DNA of 64,000 nucleotides from contig NZ_CP028105.1 of assembly GCF_003019675.1 (NCBI RefSeq), positions 1,876,282-1,940,281 of the forward strand, read 5' to 3'. Source of the DNA: Fusobacterium ulcerans (GTDB lineage Bacteria; Fusobacteriota; Fusobacteriia; Fusobacteriales; Fusobacteriaceae). This document shows, one piece after another, positions 8,441 through 16,390 of this stretch; within the stretch, counting starts at the first letter, position 1, and every line of letters begins with the position of its first letter. The translations under genes and the position numbers were made by a program. The notes under the pieces are model-generated. The model made no database searches. It was not told the origin of the DNA and saw only the letters and a program-made list of their open reading frames with translations.

Positions 8441-9326
8441 ATTTTTTTATCTCATTCAGCTGTTCATAAAGGACTTCCATAGTTTCGAAAAGTCTTGGAG
8501 ATCCCCTCAAAAAATCAATAGCATCAAAGACAATAATATTTTTTTCTTTTGCAGCTTTTGTTTCAGAGAGAAGAGGGTTTACTTTTAGTAATTCTCCAAC
8601 TCCTCCAACATTTTTTGAAATAATAATAACATCTAAATTTTTAGCTAAAATATGTTCAGATGAGATTATTGGCATATTTCCAGTGAGGTCACCAGCAATA
8701 TTCTCAACTCCCATATAAGTCAAAGTTTTTCCTGGAAGATATTTATTGCTGAATGAAACCAATGGGGAAGCTGAATAAACTATCATTCCTTTTAATTTTA
8801 AAGGATTTACTTTCTCTTTTTCTTTTATATTTTCTAATTTTTTCAAACTTTCATTATATAAAATATCTGCTTCTTTTTCTTTATCTAACAGAGCTCCAAA
8901 TATTTTTATACTTTCCAATATTGTATCAGGACTTTTTATAGTATTATGACAAATAAATGGAACTTTCAATTCTTTTAATGAAGAGACTAAGGAAGAACCT
9001 TCATTTAATATTACTAAATCAGGTTCTAAAGAAATAATTTTTTCAAATGATGGTTTATGAGGAGTACCAACAGAAGTTAATTTTTCTGTTTTCTCATATG
9101 GCCAGACTTTACTTTGAGAATTTTTTACAATTCCAGCTATACACTCTTCTCCATTGAGCATGAATATAGTTTCAGCTACAGCTAAATCTATAATTACTAC
9201 TCTGTTATATTTTTTCAATTCTATGGAGTTTCCAAAAGTATCATGCAGAAAATTATCTTTAATTTCATAAGAGTATAAAGAAATACTGGTAAAGAAAGAT
9301 ACTATAAGTAATATTATTTTTTTCAC
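8439..9326 (-). CDS. ABC transporter substrate-binding protein, iron-siderophore/cobalamin type
   Basis: A periplasmic binding protein of the BtuF/FepB/FhuD class with two helical-backbone lobes. The N-terminus MKKIILLIVSFFTSISLYS is a signal peptide cleaved at about residue 19. Family features include VGTPHKPSFEKIISLEPDLVI and the C-terminal DAIDFLRGSPRLFE. I place the start at the GTG at 9326, because the upstream in-frame GTG at 9335 lies inside the ribosome site AAAGGAGTG. No permease or ATPase lies nearby, so it must share a transporter encoded elsewhere. The ligand (heme, siderophore or corrinoid) cannot be told from sequence alone. It is a convergent neighbour of disA. Confidence 0.8.
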   Translation of the reverse strand: MKKIILLIVSFFTSISLYSYEIKDNFLHDTFGNSIELKKYNRVVIIDLAVAETIFMLNGEECIAGIVKNSQSKVWPYEKTEKLTSVGTPHKPSFEKIISLEPDLVILNEGSSLVSSLKELKVPFICHNTIKSPDTILESIKIFGALLDKEKEADILYNESLKKLENIKEKEKVNPLKLKGMIVYSASPLVSFSNKYLPGKTLTYMGVENIAGDLTGNMPIISSEHILAKNLDVIIISKNVGGVGELLKVNPLLSETKAAKEKNIIVFDAIDFLRGSPRLFETMEVLYEQLNEIKK

Positions 9327-9727
9327 TTTTAACACTCCTTTTATTTTAGTTAAAATTGATACTACAGAAAAATATAATTTAAATAAAGGTTGTTATAATA
9401 TCTAAATTTAAATCTGTATTATAAACTTTTTTATGATAGGATTATATCAATATAATTATTTTGTGTCAATAAAATTTTGATAATCAAATTAATTTAAAAA
9501 GAATAATTTACAGTAAAAATTTATTATAAGAGGCTATGAATTTTAATTTGTTTTAACATTCAATGATAAAAAATTAAGTTTTTTATAGCTAAAGTAATAT
9601 TTAAAAAATAAAGAGAGTATTAATAGGAAAATGAAAAATAATTTTATTTTTTTCAAAAAAACACTTGTATTTTTTTAGAAAAAGGAGTATTATAAAAAAA
9701 ATAAAAAATTAAAAAAGGAGTTCAGAT
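9327..9727. other. AT-rich intergenic region upstream of two divergent genes
   Basis: About 400 bases between the minus-strand binding-protein gene and the small plus-strand gene at 9728. It is very AT-rich, with several short A/T tracts. I see the ribosome site of the minus gene near 9336-9340 and a possible plus promoter at 9665-9693. No convincing Fur box, riboswitch or open frame was found. Any promoter for the binding protein is not clear to me. Confidence 0.5.
9665..9693 (+). promoter_or_regulatory. Possible sigma-70 promoter for the 44-residue gene
   Basis: TTGTAT and TATTAT are separated by 17 bases, 35 bases upstream of the small gene's start. The -10 is a good match and the -35 is only half. 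In such AT-rich DNA this is a modest signal. Confidence 0.4.
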
Positions 9728-9862
9728 ATGTATTCATCAGCTAACGTAATAATAATAAGCATATGTATAATATTGGTTATAATAGTCATTATAAGCAATA
9801 AATTTTTATATGCAAAAGATTACGTTAGGAAAAATGGACTGAACTTAAGATATTTAGGATAG
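9728..9862 (+). CDS. Small single-span membrane protein, 44 residues
   Basis: The frame begins ATG after AAAAAGGAG (8-base spacing) and encodes 44 residues. A hydrophobic run of about 17 residues rich in Ile and Val (residues 7-23) is followed by a basic tail containing KDYVRKNGLNLRYLG. This fits a small inner-membrane protein with its positive tail inside. A promoter-like pair upstream and a terminator at 9903-9930 would give a short single-gene message. I do not recognise the family. The coding segment also contains long-range inverted repeats (see the repeat at 9741-9828), so a structured RNA role is possible as well or instead. Confidence 0.55.
   Translation: MYSSANVIIISICIILVIIVIISNKFLYAKDYVRKNGLNLRYLG
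9741..9828. repeat. Nested inverted repeat inside the small membrane gene
   Basis: A perfect 10-bp pair CTAACGTAAT (9741-9750) / ATTACGTTAG (9819-9828) encloses a second perfect pair GCATAT (9759-9764) / ATATGC (9808-9813). A further TTATAA/TTATAA hairpin lies near the centre. The nesting would fold into one long bulged stem in RNA. Confidence 0.6.
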
Positions 9863-9902
9863 AATAAATAGATCTGACTAAGTATATTTAGAGTGTATGT
9901 TT

Positions 9903-9930
9903 AACAGCCTGACAGGGCTGTTTTTTTTTA
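9903..9930 (+). terminator. Rho-independent terminator
   Basis: AACAGCC (9903-9909) / GGCTGTT (9916-9922) with a 6-base loop is followed by an uninterrupted T-run to 9929. It lies between the 44-residue gene and the transporter operon. It either ends the small gene or acts as an attenuator for the downstream genes. Confidence 0.85.
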
Positions 9931-9963
9931 CAAAAATTTTTAAAAAATGAAAGGGGAAATAAA

Positions 9964-10056
9964 ATGAAAAAGTACATAACAGATCGGATAAAAAGATCAG
10001 AAGCGGACAAAATGGTAAATGGGTATTTAAAACGGAAATTTGATAGGAATAAATAA
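9964..10056 (+). CDS. Very small basic protein or leader peptide, 30 residues
   Basis: ATG after AAAGGGG opens a 30-codon frame encoding a highly charged, basic peptide (MKKYITDRIKRSEAD ... KFDRNK). It ends 11 bases before the transporter start, and the next ribosome site (AAGGAG) overlaps its stop codon, so translation of the two could be coupled. It could be a true small protein or an upstream leader peptide for the transporter. I do not recognise a family, and no regulatory residue run such as repeated Trp or His is present. Confidence 0.45.
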   Translation: MKKYITDRIKRSEADKMVNGYLKRKFDRNK

Positions 10057-10067
10057 GGAGATATAAA

Positions 10068-11072
10068 ATGAAATTATTAAATAAATTAAGTGACTTTTTA
10101 GGGAAATATTTTATTGTTTTGGTTTTACTTATGGTGGTAGCTGCTATGGCATTGCCACAGGCGTTTATTGCATTGGGGAGAACAAGAGTTTTTGGACAGT
10201 CTTTAGTTACAGTAGGGCTGGGATTGATTATGTTTGTTATGGGACTTACTCTTAATGAAAAAGATTTCAAAGTAATTGTAACAAGACCTAAAGATGTATT
10301 TATTGGATGTCTTGCTCAATTTACTGTAATGCCTTTTATGGCTTATTTTTTAGCAAAGACATTAAGACTTCCCCCTGAATTGGCAGTAGGACTGGTTCTT
10401 TTAGGAACTTGTCCAGGAGGAACTGCAAGTAATGTTATGACTTACCTTGCTAAAGGGGATGTAGCTCTTTCTATTGGAATGACTACTGTATCAACATTGG
10501 CAGCACCTATTTTAACACCAGCTCTTACATATTTTCTAGCAGGTCAGTGGGTAGAAATTAATATGTATGCTATGCTCCTTGATATTGTAAAAGTTGTCAT
10601 TGTTCCTATCTTCTTGGGAATGGCAGTCCATAAAGCATTTGGAGAAAAGGTACATAAAGTATCTAAAGTATTGGTAATTATTCCAATTGTATGTATTCTG
10701 ATGATTATGGGACTGTGTGTAGCACCTAATAAAATGAATCTTATTAATTCTGGAGCTGTTCTTATTATGGCAGTATGTCTTCATAACTGGTTTGGATTTA
10801 TTTTAGGATATGCTATTGGGATGTTTGCTAAAATGGATGACTCTAAGAAAAAAGCACTTTCTATTGAAGTGGGATTACAAAATTCTGGACTGGCAGTAGG
10901 ATTAGCGGCACAATTTGCAAATCCTTTATGTGCATTGCCAGCAGCAGTAGCAACTGTAGTACATCAGGTATCAGGTTCTCTGTTAGCTAATGTATTTTCA
11001 GGAAATCTGTCATTTAATTTTTTCAGAAGAAGAGTCAAATCAGCAGCTAATATCAGCATGATGAACAAATAA
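10068..11072 (+). CDS. BASS-family (bile acid:sodium symporter) organic anion transporter
   Basis: A 334-residue membrane protein with about ten spans. It carries the BASS hallmarks LGTCPGGTASNVMTYLAKGDVALS (about residues 116-139) and IEVGLQNSGLAVGLA in the later half; these form the crossed helices and sodium sites in family structures. Characterised bacterial members move small organic acids such as pyruvate or pantoate precursors with sodium, so the substrate here is open. The next gene, 18 bases on, is a dehydrogenase of the GldA/HcxA type, which suggests uptake and reduction (or oxidation) of one organic acid. The start follows AAGGAGAT. Confidence 0.85.
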   Translation: MKLLNKLSDFLGKYFIVLVLLMVVAAMALPQAFIALGRTRVFGQSLVTVGLGLIMFVMGLTLNEKDFKVIVTRPKDVFIGCLAQFTVMPFMAYFLAKTLRLPPELAVGLVLLGTCPGGTASNVMTYLAKGDVALSIGMTTVSTLAAPILTPALTYFLAGQWVEINMYAMLLDIVKVVIVPIFLGMAVHKAFGEKVHKVSKVLVIIPIVCILMIMGLCVAPNKMNLINSGAVLIMAVCLHNWFGFILGYAIGMFAKMDDSKKKALSIEVGLQNSGLAVGLAAQFANPLCALPAAVATVVHQVSGSLLANVFSGNLSFNFFRRRVKSAANISMMNK

Positions 11073-11090
11073 TAAAAGGAGATAAGAAAA

Positions 11091-12164
11091 ATGTCAAATA
11101 GAAGCGTATTTTTACCAAATTATAGTATTGGAGATTCAGCATATGATGAAATTATAAAAGTTTGTTCTAACTATGGAAAAAAAGTTGTATTCATTGGAGG
11201 AAAAACAGCTTTGGAAAAAGCAAGTCATTTAGTGAAAAATTTAATGGAAGGAAGTGAGCTGGAAGTAGTTGATACATTGTGGTATGGAGGAGAAGCTGCA
11301 TATGCCAATGTGGAAAAATTGAAAGAGATGAAAGCAGTTCATGAAGCAGATATGATTTTTGCCTTTGGTGGTGGAAAAGCAATAGATACATGCAAAGTTC
11401 TTACTGGAGATTTGAATAAGCCTCTATTTGTATTCCCTACTATCTCGTCTACCTGCGCAGCGGTTACATCAGTCTGTGCTATTTACACTGTAAATGGAGT
11501 ATTTGATGGGCTGTATTGGAGAAGTGCTCCAGCTGAACATACTTTTATCAATACAAAAATTATAGCAGAAGCACCAGATAAATATTTGTGGGCTGGAATA
11601 GGAGATACTCTGGCAAAAGGATATGAACCTGAGTTTTCATCAAGAGGAAGAAAGCTGGATCACCCTAATGCTTTGGGAGTGACATTGTCTAAACTTTGTC
11701 AGGAACCATTGGTAGAATACGGGTCAAAGGCATTGGCAGACTGTAAAGAAAATAGAGTGTCTGATGATCTTGAGGAAACTGTATTGTCTATTATTGTAAA
11801 TACAGGGCTTGTATCTAATCATGTTATCAATGACTATAACAGCTGTGTAGCTCATGCAATGTGCTATGGATTCTCTACTATGCCAAAGGTAGAGCATAAT
11901 CATCTTCATGGAGAAATTGTATCATATGGAGTATTGGTACAGCTAATGCTAGATAATGCTACTAAAGAGATAGATAAACTTCTGCCTTTCTACAGAGAGA
12001 TAGGACTTCCTACATCATATAAGGACTTTGGAGTGACAAGGGAAGAGATGGAAGGGGTATTGCAGAAAGCTTCTGAAGTAAATGATGTAAAGGTAGCTGC
12101 TATGGATATCACCAAGGATAAACTGGCAGATGCAGTAGATAGATTAGAGAGATATGTCAGATAA
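11091..12164 (+). CDS. Iron-containing alcohol dehydrogenase family oxidoreductase (GldA/HcxA-like)
   Basis: A 357-residue group III metal-dependent dehydrogenase. The NAD-binding GGGKAID is at residues 93-99. Probable metal ligands are Asp172 (GIGDTLAKG), His255 (SCVAHAMCYG) and His273 (HLHGEIVSYG). Length and motifs fit glycerol dehydrogenase and its relative E. coli HcxA/YbdH, which reduces 2-oxo acids such as oxaloacetate and 2-oxobutanoate. I favour a 2-hydroxy/2-oxo acid role because the partner gene is an organic anion transporter, but this is inference. A glycerol role is the main alternative. Translation starts at ATG after AAAGGAG. Confidence 0.8.
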   Translation: MSNRSVFLPNYSIGDSAYDEIIKVCSNYGKKVVFIGGKTALEKASHLVKNLMEGSELEVVDTLWYGGEAAYANVEKLKEMKAVHEADMIFAFGGGKAIDTCKVLTGDLNKPLFVFPTISSTCAAVTSVCAIYTVNGVFDGLYWRSAPAEHTFINTKIIAEAPDKYLWAGIGDTLAKGYEPEFSSRGRKLDHPNALGVTLSKLCQEPLVEYGSKALADCKENRVSDDLEETVLSIIVNTGLVSNHVINDYNSCVAHAMCYGFSTMPKVEHNHLHGEIVSYGVLVQLMLDNATKEIDKLLPFYREIGLPTSYKDFGVTREEMEGVLQKASEVNDVKVAAMDITKDKLADAVDRLERYVR

Positions 12165-12234
12165 TAAAATGAAAAGGTTAATCAAAGAATTAAACTAAAT
12201 TAATATATATAATAGTTTTAGATTATAGAGAATA

Positions 12235-12273
12235 AAAAGAGAGCAAATCAAAAACTTAGATTCACTCTCTTTT
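12235..12273. terminator. Bidirectional terminator between converging operons
   Basis: A 9-bp stem AAAAGAGAG / CTCTCTTTT with a 21-base loop that contains a small AATC/GATT hairpin. It lies between the dehydrogenase (plus) and the ABC exporter (minus) and has T-tracts in both directions. Confidence 0.75.
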
Positions 12274-12274
12274 G

Positions 12275-14011
12275 TTATAAAGCATATTGAGTACTGTACA
12301 GATTAAAATAAAATCCATTTTGATTCATTAATTCATCATGAGTTCCCTGCTCAGCTATTTTTCCATCTTTTAAGACAAGGATAAGATCAGCATTTTTAAT
12401 AGTAGAAAGTCTGTGAGCTATTATGAAGCTTGTTCTTCCTTTGATAAGATTAGCTATAGCCTTTTGCAGTCTTATTTCTGTTCTTGTATCAACTCCACTG
12501 GTAGCCTCATCGAGAATAAGGAACTTAGGATCAGAAGCAATAATTCTTGCTATTGTAATAAGCTGTTTTTGCCCTTGGGAAAGAATCATATTATCTTCAG
12601 TTATCATAGTGTCATAACCATCAGGGAATTTCATGATAAAGTCATGGGCACATGCAAGTTTTGCACTTTCTACAACTTTATCAAATGAAATATCAGTATT
12701 TCCATAGCTTATATTATCTCTGATGGTTCCTGTAAAGAGCCAGCTGTCTTGCAGCACCATACCAAAGAGTTTTCTTATTTCACTTTTCTTGTATTCTTCT
12801 ATATTTATTCCATCCAGAAGTATCTCTCCAGATGTTATGTCGTAAAATCTCATTAAAAGATTTACAATGGTAGTCTTTCCACCTCCAGTAGGTCCTACTA
12901 TAGCAACTACTTCTCCATTTCCTGTTTTAAAGGAAAGGTTTTTTAGTACAGGAGTTTCTTTATTGTATGCAAAATCTACATTTCTAAATTCAATATTTCC
13001 TTTTAAGGAATCAAAATTAATATCTTTTTTACCTACATCTAAGTCTTCCTCTTGATCCATAAATTGGAAGAATCTCTCAGCACTTACCAAAACAGTCTGA
13101 ATAATACTGTAAGCTTCAGAGATGCTAGCTATTGGTCTGTTAAAAAGTTTTGAGTAAATGACAAAACTTGAAAGTCCTCCAAGAGTTATTTTACCTTGAA
13201 GCATAAATATAGCACCAACGAGAATAATGAGAGAATATCCCAGATTTCCTATAAAGTTAAGAGTAGGAAAGTTAAATCCTGCAAGGAAAATTGACTTGAT
13301 TGCATTTTCCTTATAAGAGGAATTTAGATTTCTAAAATTCTCAATAGCCCTCTCTTCATATGAGAAAGATTTTACTTCTGCCTGACCTGTAAGAATTTCA
13401 TCTATATATCCACTTAGTTTTCCAAGATACCTTTGCTGGACTCTTCTTTTTTCACGACTTTTTTCAGTTATCTTCTTTAAGAATACTCCTGTAAATGATA
13501 CCAGCAGAAGCTGTATCAAAGTAAGGGAAGGACTGATATACAGCATTATTCCCAGAGCTGTAAATATAGTAAGTATATTTACTATTACTCTTGTCCCTAT
13601 TTGTGAAAGGGAACCACTGATATTATCTATATCATTTATCATTATACTGATGATATTTCCCTGTGAGATTCCATCAAAATATTTTAATGGGAATCTGTGA
13701 ATTTTTTCAATTCCATCTTTTCTCATCTTATTTACAATATCCTGCGATATTATATTCATCTTTATATTTTGCACCAAAGTAAGAACTGCTCCAGTTACAT
13801 AGGAGAAAAGAAGCAGTATAGACATTTTTCCAAGCTGTAAGAAATTACTTTTGCTCATTTGAAAATGTATCTGGTTTATTCCTTTTCCTACTAGATAAGG
13901 TCCTACCAGAGTAAGAAGATTTCCTATTATTGCAAGAAAAATCAGAAAGATAAACTCAGCTTTATATTTTTTTAAATAAGGGAGCAGTTTTTTAAATAAA
14001 TTATACTTCAC
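12275..14011 (-). CDS. Heterodimeric ABC exporter, subunit with intact catalytic site
   Basis: A 578-residue half-transporter: six membrane spans then a nucleotide-binding domain. Walker A is GPTGGGKTT, the signature reads LSQGQKQ and Walker B is FLILDEATSGVD with the catalytic Glu present. I set the start at the GTG at 14011 (MKYNLFKKLLPYL). It follows a G-rich ribosome site and overlaps the upstream gene by 11 bases. The open frame extends 30 codons further into that gene, but the added residues do not look like a transporter N-terminus. Together with the next gene it matches the TM287/288, LmrCD and BmrCD class of multidrug exporters. Confidence 0.93.
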   Translation of the reverse strand: MKYNLFKKLLPYLKKYKAEFIFLIFLAIIGNLLTLVGPYLVGKGINQIHFQMSKSNFLQLGKMSILLLFSYVTGAVLTLVQNIKMNIISQDIVNKMRKDGIEKIHRFPLKYFDGISQGNIISIMINDIDNISGSLSQIGTRVIVNILTIFTALGIMLYISPSLTLIQLLLVSFTGVFLKKITEKSREKRRVQQRYLGKLSGYIDEILTGQAEVKSFSYEERAIENFRNLNSSYKENAIKSIFLAGFNFPTLNFIGNLGYSLIILVGAIFMLQGKITLGGLSSFVIYSKLFNRPIASISEAYSIIQTVLVSAERFFQFMDQEEDLDVGKKDINFDSLKGNIEFRNVDFAYNKETPVLKNLSFKTGNGEVVAIVGPTGGGKTTIVNLLMRFYDITSGEILLDGINIEEYKKSEIRKLFGMVLQDSWLFTGTIRDNISYGNTDISFDKVVESAKLACAHDFIMKFPDGYDTMITEDNMILSQGQKQLITIARIIASDPKFLILDEATSGVDTRTEIRLQKAIANLIKGRTSFIIAHRLSTIKNADLILVLKDGKIAEQGTHDELMNQNGFYFNLYSTQYAL

Positions 14012-15731
14012 AATAAGACCCCCCTGGTATGCAGATTTCCTGTGATTCACATATTTCTCTGTATACCTCACATTTCTCAGCAAGGGCAGCATGAGAATCA
14101 AATCCTACTACTTTTCCATTATCCATGACTATGATTCTGTCCATTTTCATAAGAGAAGCAACTCTTTGTGAAATAGTAAGGATAGTAGTATTTTTTAGAT
14201 AATTTTTAAGTTCATTTTTTAGATTGTATTCTGTAATGAAGTCTAAGGCACTGAAACTGTCATCAAATATTAGAATCTCAGGTTCTTTGATTAAAGTTCT
14301 GGCTATGGAAAGCCTTTGTTTCTGTCCACCAGAGAAATTAGTTCCACCTTTAGTCACTTCAGTTTTGTACTGTTCAGGAAGTTTTTCAACAAAATCTTTT
14401 CCTTGAACAATAGAGATAACATTTTTTACAGCTTCTTCAGAAGCTTTTTCATTTCCCCATTTGATATTTTGTTCAATACTTTGTGAGAAAAGGAATGACT
14501 TCTGCATTACTATTCCAATTTTATCTCTCAATTCTTTTTCTTTGTATTTATTGACATTGATTCCATCTATAAGAACTTCACCTTTAGTTACTTCATAGAA
14601 TTTAGGAATAAGAGCTATAAGGGAAGTTTTTCCAGAACCTATACCTCCAATTATTCCAATATTTTCACCTTTTTTTATCTTTAAATTTATATTTTCCAGA
14701 ATATAATTATCAGTTTTATCATATGAGAATGAGACATTTTTAAATTCAATAACTGTATCTGTAAATACTTTTTCAAACTCTTCTTCTGACATATTAGATA
14801 CATCTTCAAAAAGAACTTCTTTTACCCTTCTATATGATATAGCAGTTCTGCTGTACAAAGTGAAAAGGAACGAAAGAGCATTCATAGAGAAAAGAAGCAT
14901 ATTAAGGTAGTTTATAAAAGCAACAACTTCCCCCAGATGCATTTTTCCATAATTTACTCTGATACCTCCAAACCATAGAACAGCTACAACTCCAATATTC
15001 ATTATAAGAGTAATAAACGGAAGTTTACTTGCCATTAGATTATCGGCTTCAATTGTTTTTAGTTTAAGATCATCATTTTTTTCTTTAAATCTTTCAGCTT
15101 CAATTTTTTCCTTTGAAAGAGCACGGATAACTCTGATACCAGTAAGATTTTCTCTCATTACCAGTGTAAGATTATCAAGTTTTTTCTGTACCTCTGCATA
15201 TATACCAAAAGATTTTTTCATATAGTACATAGTGGTTCCAACAATAGTAGGTACTATGAATATAAAAAGTATAGCCAGAACAGGATTGATAGAGACAGCC
15301 ATAATTACAGCTCCTACTCCTGTTACCAGACCTCTTAATACCATTCTTATGCACATAAGAAACATATTCATAATCTGATCTACATCTTTAGTCATTCTTG
15401 TAATAAGAGATGCCTGTGTAAATTTATTAAGATGTACAAAATTGAAGCTCTGTATTTTAGTAAATACTTTATCTCTGAGAGTTGCTCCAAAATTTTGAGT
15501 TGCATGAACAGAAAAATAGTTGCAGAAGATAGAACAAATATATCCTCCTAATGCAATGGCTACCATAGTTCCACCCATTCGAGTAATATATGTCAAATCT
15601 TTATTAGAAACACCTATGTCTATTATTTTAGCCATTATCAAAGGAAGAGATAAATCACAGAATGCTTCTCCCATTTTGAAGAATGCAGCTAACAGAGCTT
15701 TAGGTATGAAAGGTTTAAAAATTTTGAACAT
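14001..15731 (-). CDS. Heterodimeric ABC exporter, subunit with degenerate catalytic site
   Basis: A half-transporter of about 576 residues (six spans plus ATPase domain), transcribed first in the pair. Walker A is GGIGSGKTS and the signature is FSGGQKQRLS. Walker B ends ILIFDDSFSALD, so the usual catalytic Glu is Asp. That pattern marks the degenerate subunit in heterodimers such as TM287/288, where only one of two ATP sites turns over quickly. Two adjacent ATGs exist (15734 and 15731). I prefer 15731 because 15734 is only one base from AGGAGG. It probably exports drugs or lipids; the sequence does not say which. Confidence 0.93.
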   Translation of the reverse strand: MFKIFKPFIPKALLAAFFKMGEAFCDLSLPLIMAKIIDIGVSNKDLTYITRMGGTMVAIALGGYICSIFCNYFSVHATQNFGATLRDKVFTKIQSFNFVHLNKFTQASLITRMTKDVDQIMNMFLMCIRMVLRGLVTGVGAVIMAVSINPVLAILFIFIVPTIVGTTMYYMKKSFGIYAEVQKKLDNLTLVMRENLTGIRVIRALSKEKIEAERFKEKNDDLKLKTIEADNLMASKLPFITLIMNIGVVAVLWFGGIRVNYGKMHLGEVVAFINYLNMLLFSMNALSFLFTLYSRTAISYRRVKEVLFEDVSNMSEEEFEKVFTDTVIEFKNVSFSYDKTDNYILENINLKIKKGENIGIIGGIGSGKTSLIALIPKFYEVTKGEVLIDGINVNKYKEKELRDKIGIVMQKSFLFSQSIEQNIKWGNEKASEEAVKNVISIVQGKDFVEKLPEQYKTEVTKGGTNFSGGQKQRLSIARTLIKEPEILIFDDSFSALDFITEYNLKNELKNYLKNTTILTISQRVASLMKMDRIIVMDNGKVVGFDSHAALAEKCEVYREICESQEICIPGGSYCEV

Positions 15732-15821
15732 CATTCCTCCTAAAATTTATATATTTTCCATTTATAATTTTACCATAAAAACCGCAAGAAACAAATACTT
15801 TTATAATCAAAATTTTAGAGT

Positions 15822-15852
15822 ATAAAAAAAGGAACTAAGTTTCCTTAGTTCC
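15822..15852 (-). terminator. Terminator of the cold-shock gene
   Basis: On the minus strand, a 9-bp stem (plus-strand GGAACTAAG 15831-15839 / CTTAGTTCC 15844-15852) with a four-base loop is followed by a T-tract, which is the A-run at 15824-15830 on the plus strand. Confidence 0.85.
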
Positions 15853-15875
15853 GATTAAATTCAATACTAAATCAA

Positions 15876-16073
15876 TTATTTTACTTTGATGTTAGCAGCT
15901 TGAGGTCCTTTTTGACCTTCGATTACATCATAAGTAACTTCTTCATTTTCATTTAAAGTTTTGAATCCATCTTTTTGGATTTGAGAGAAGTGAGCGAATA
16001 TATCTTTTCCATCCTCACCAGTAATAAATCCGAATCCTTTTTCTTGGTTAAACCATTTAACTGTACCTTTCAT
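15876..16073 (-). CDS. csp: Cold-shock protein, CspA family
   Basis: A 65-residue single cold-shock domain that binds single-stranded RNA and DNA. The RNP1 motif KGFGFIT and RNP2 motif DIFAHFS are both present, with KGTVKWFN at the N-terminus. It probably acts as an RNA chaperone. The ATG follows GGAGG. A promoter candidate at 16241-16269 would give a 5' leader of about 160 bases. Long leaders are typical of cold-shock genes, where they control translation by temperature. It is a single-gene unit with its own terminator. Confidence 0.97.
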   Translation of the reverse strand: MKGTVKWFNQEKGFGFITGEDGKDIFAHFSQIQKDGFKTLNENEEVTYDVIEGQKGPQAANIKVK

Positions 16074-16240
16074 TTGTTTCCTCCATAAATATAAATTTTT
16101 TAATGATATAACTTGTGATATTTTGGCAATAGTTATGACAAACTATCAGGTATAAACTTAATACTTAGGAAGATACTTCTTGAAAGACCTTTAAATATTA
16201 AAACCTCAAAACTCATAAATCTTTTATCACTACAAAAGAT

Positions 16241-16269
16241 ATTATACACTATTTTTTATTAAATGTATA
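16241..16269 (-). promoter_or_regulatory. Candidate promoter of the cold-shock gene
   Basis: On the minus strand, TATACA (4/6 of the -35 consensus) and a perfect TATAAT are separated by 17 bases. The implied start near 16234 leaves about 160 bases of untranslated leader, as expected for csp genes. Confidence 0.55.
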
Positions 16270-16284
16270 GCTTTATTTTTAAAA

Positions 16285-16313
16285 TTGACATGAAGCAAGT
16301 AAAATAGTATAAT
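16285..16313 (+). promoter_or_regulatory. Consensus sigma-70 promoter of the MATE gene
   Basis: A perfect TTGACA and a perfect TATAAT are separated by exactly 17 bases. Transcription should begin near 16320, about 70 bases before the MATE start. A promoter this strong placed ahead of a terminator implies regulation after initiation. Confidence 0.9.
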
Positions 16314-16345
16314 ATACGAGGTCAAATAAAGAAAAAAGCAGGTGG

Positions 16346-16377
16346 GCAGCTGATAACCCAGCTGCTTTTATTTTTTT
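16346..16377 (+). terminator. Leader terminator (attenuator) just before the MATE ribosome site
   Basis: GCAGCTG / CAGCTGC forms a perfect 7-bp stem with the loop ATAACC, followed by TTTTATTTTTTT and then directly by the AGGAGG ribosome site. An upstream AAAAGCAG (16335-16342) can also pair with the right arm CTGCTTTT, giving an alternative fold. Its position between promoter and gene indicates attenuation. Confidence 0.75.
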
Positions 16378-16390
16378 AGGAGGAAAATTA

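Noticed and set aside
9327-9727. Fur box or cobalamin riboswitch upstream of the iron/cobalamin-type binding protein
   Set aside because: No 19-bp Fur-like palindrome or B12-box was found; the AT-rich sequence gives only weak partial matches.
14012-14101. N-terminal extension of the second ABC subunit into the upstream gene
   Set aside because: The added residues do not look like a transporter start, and a GTG with a G-rich ribosome site gives a normal N-terminus.
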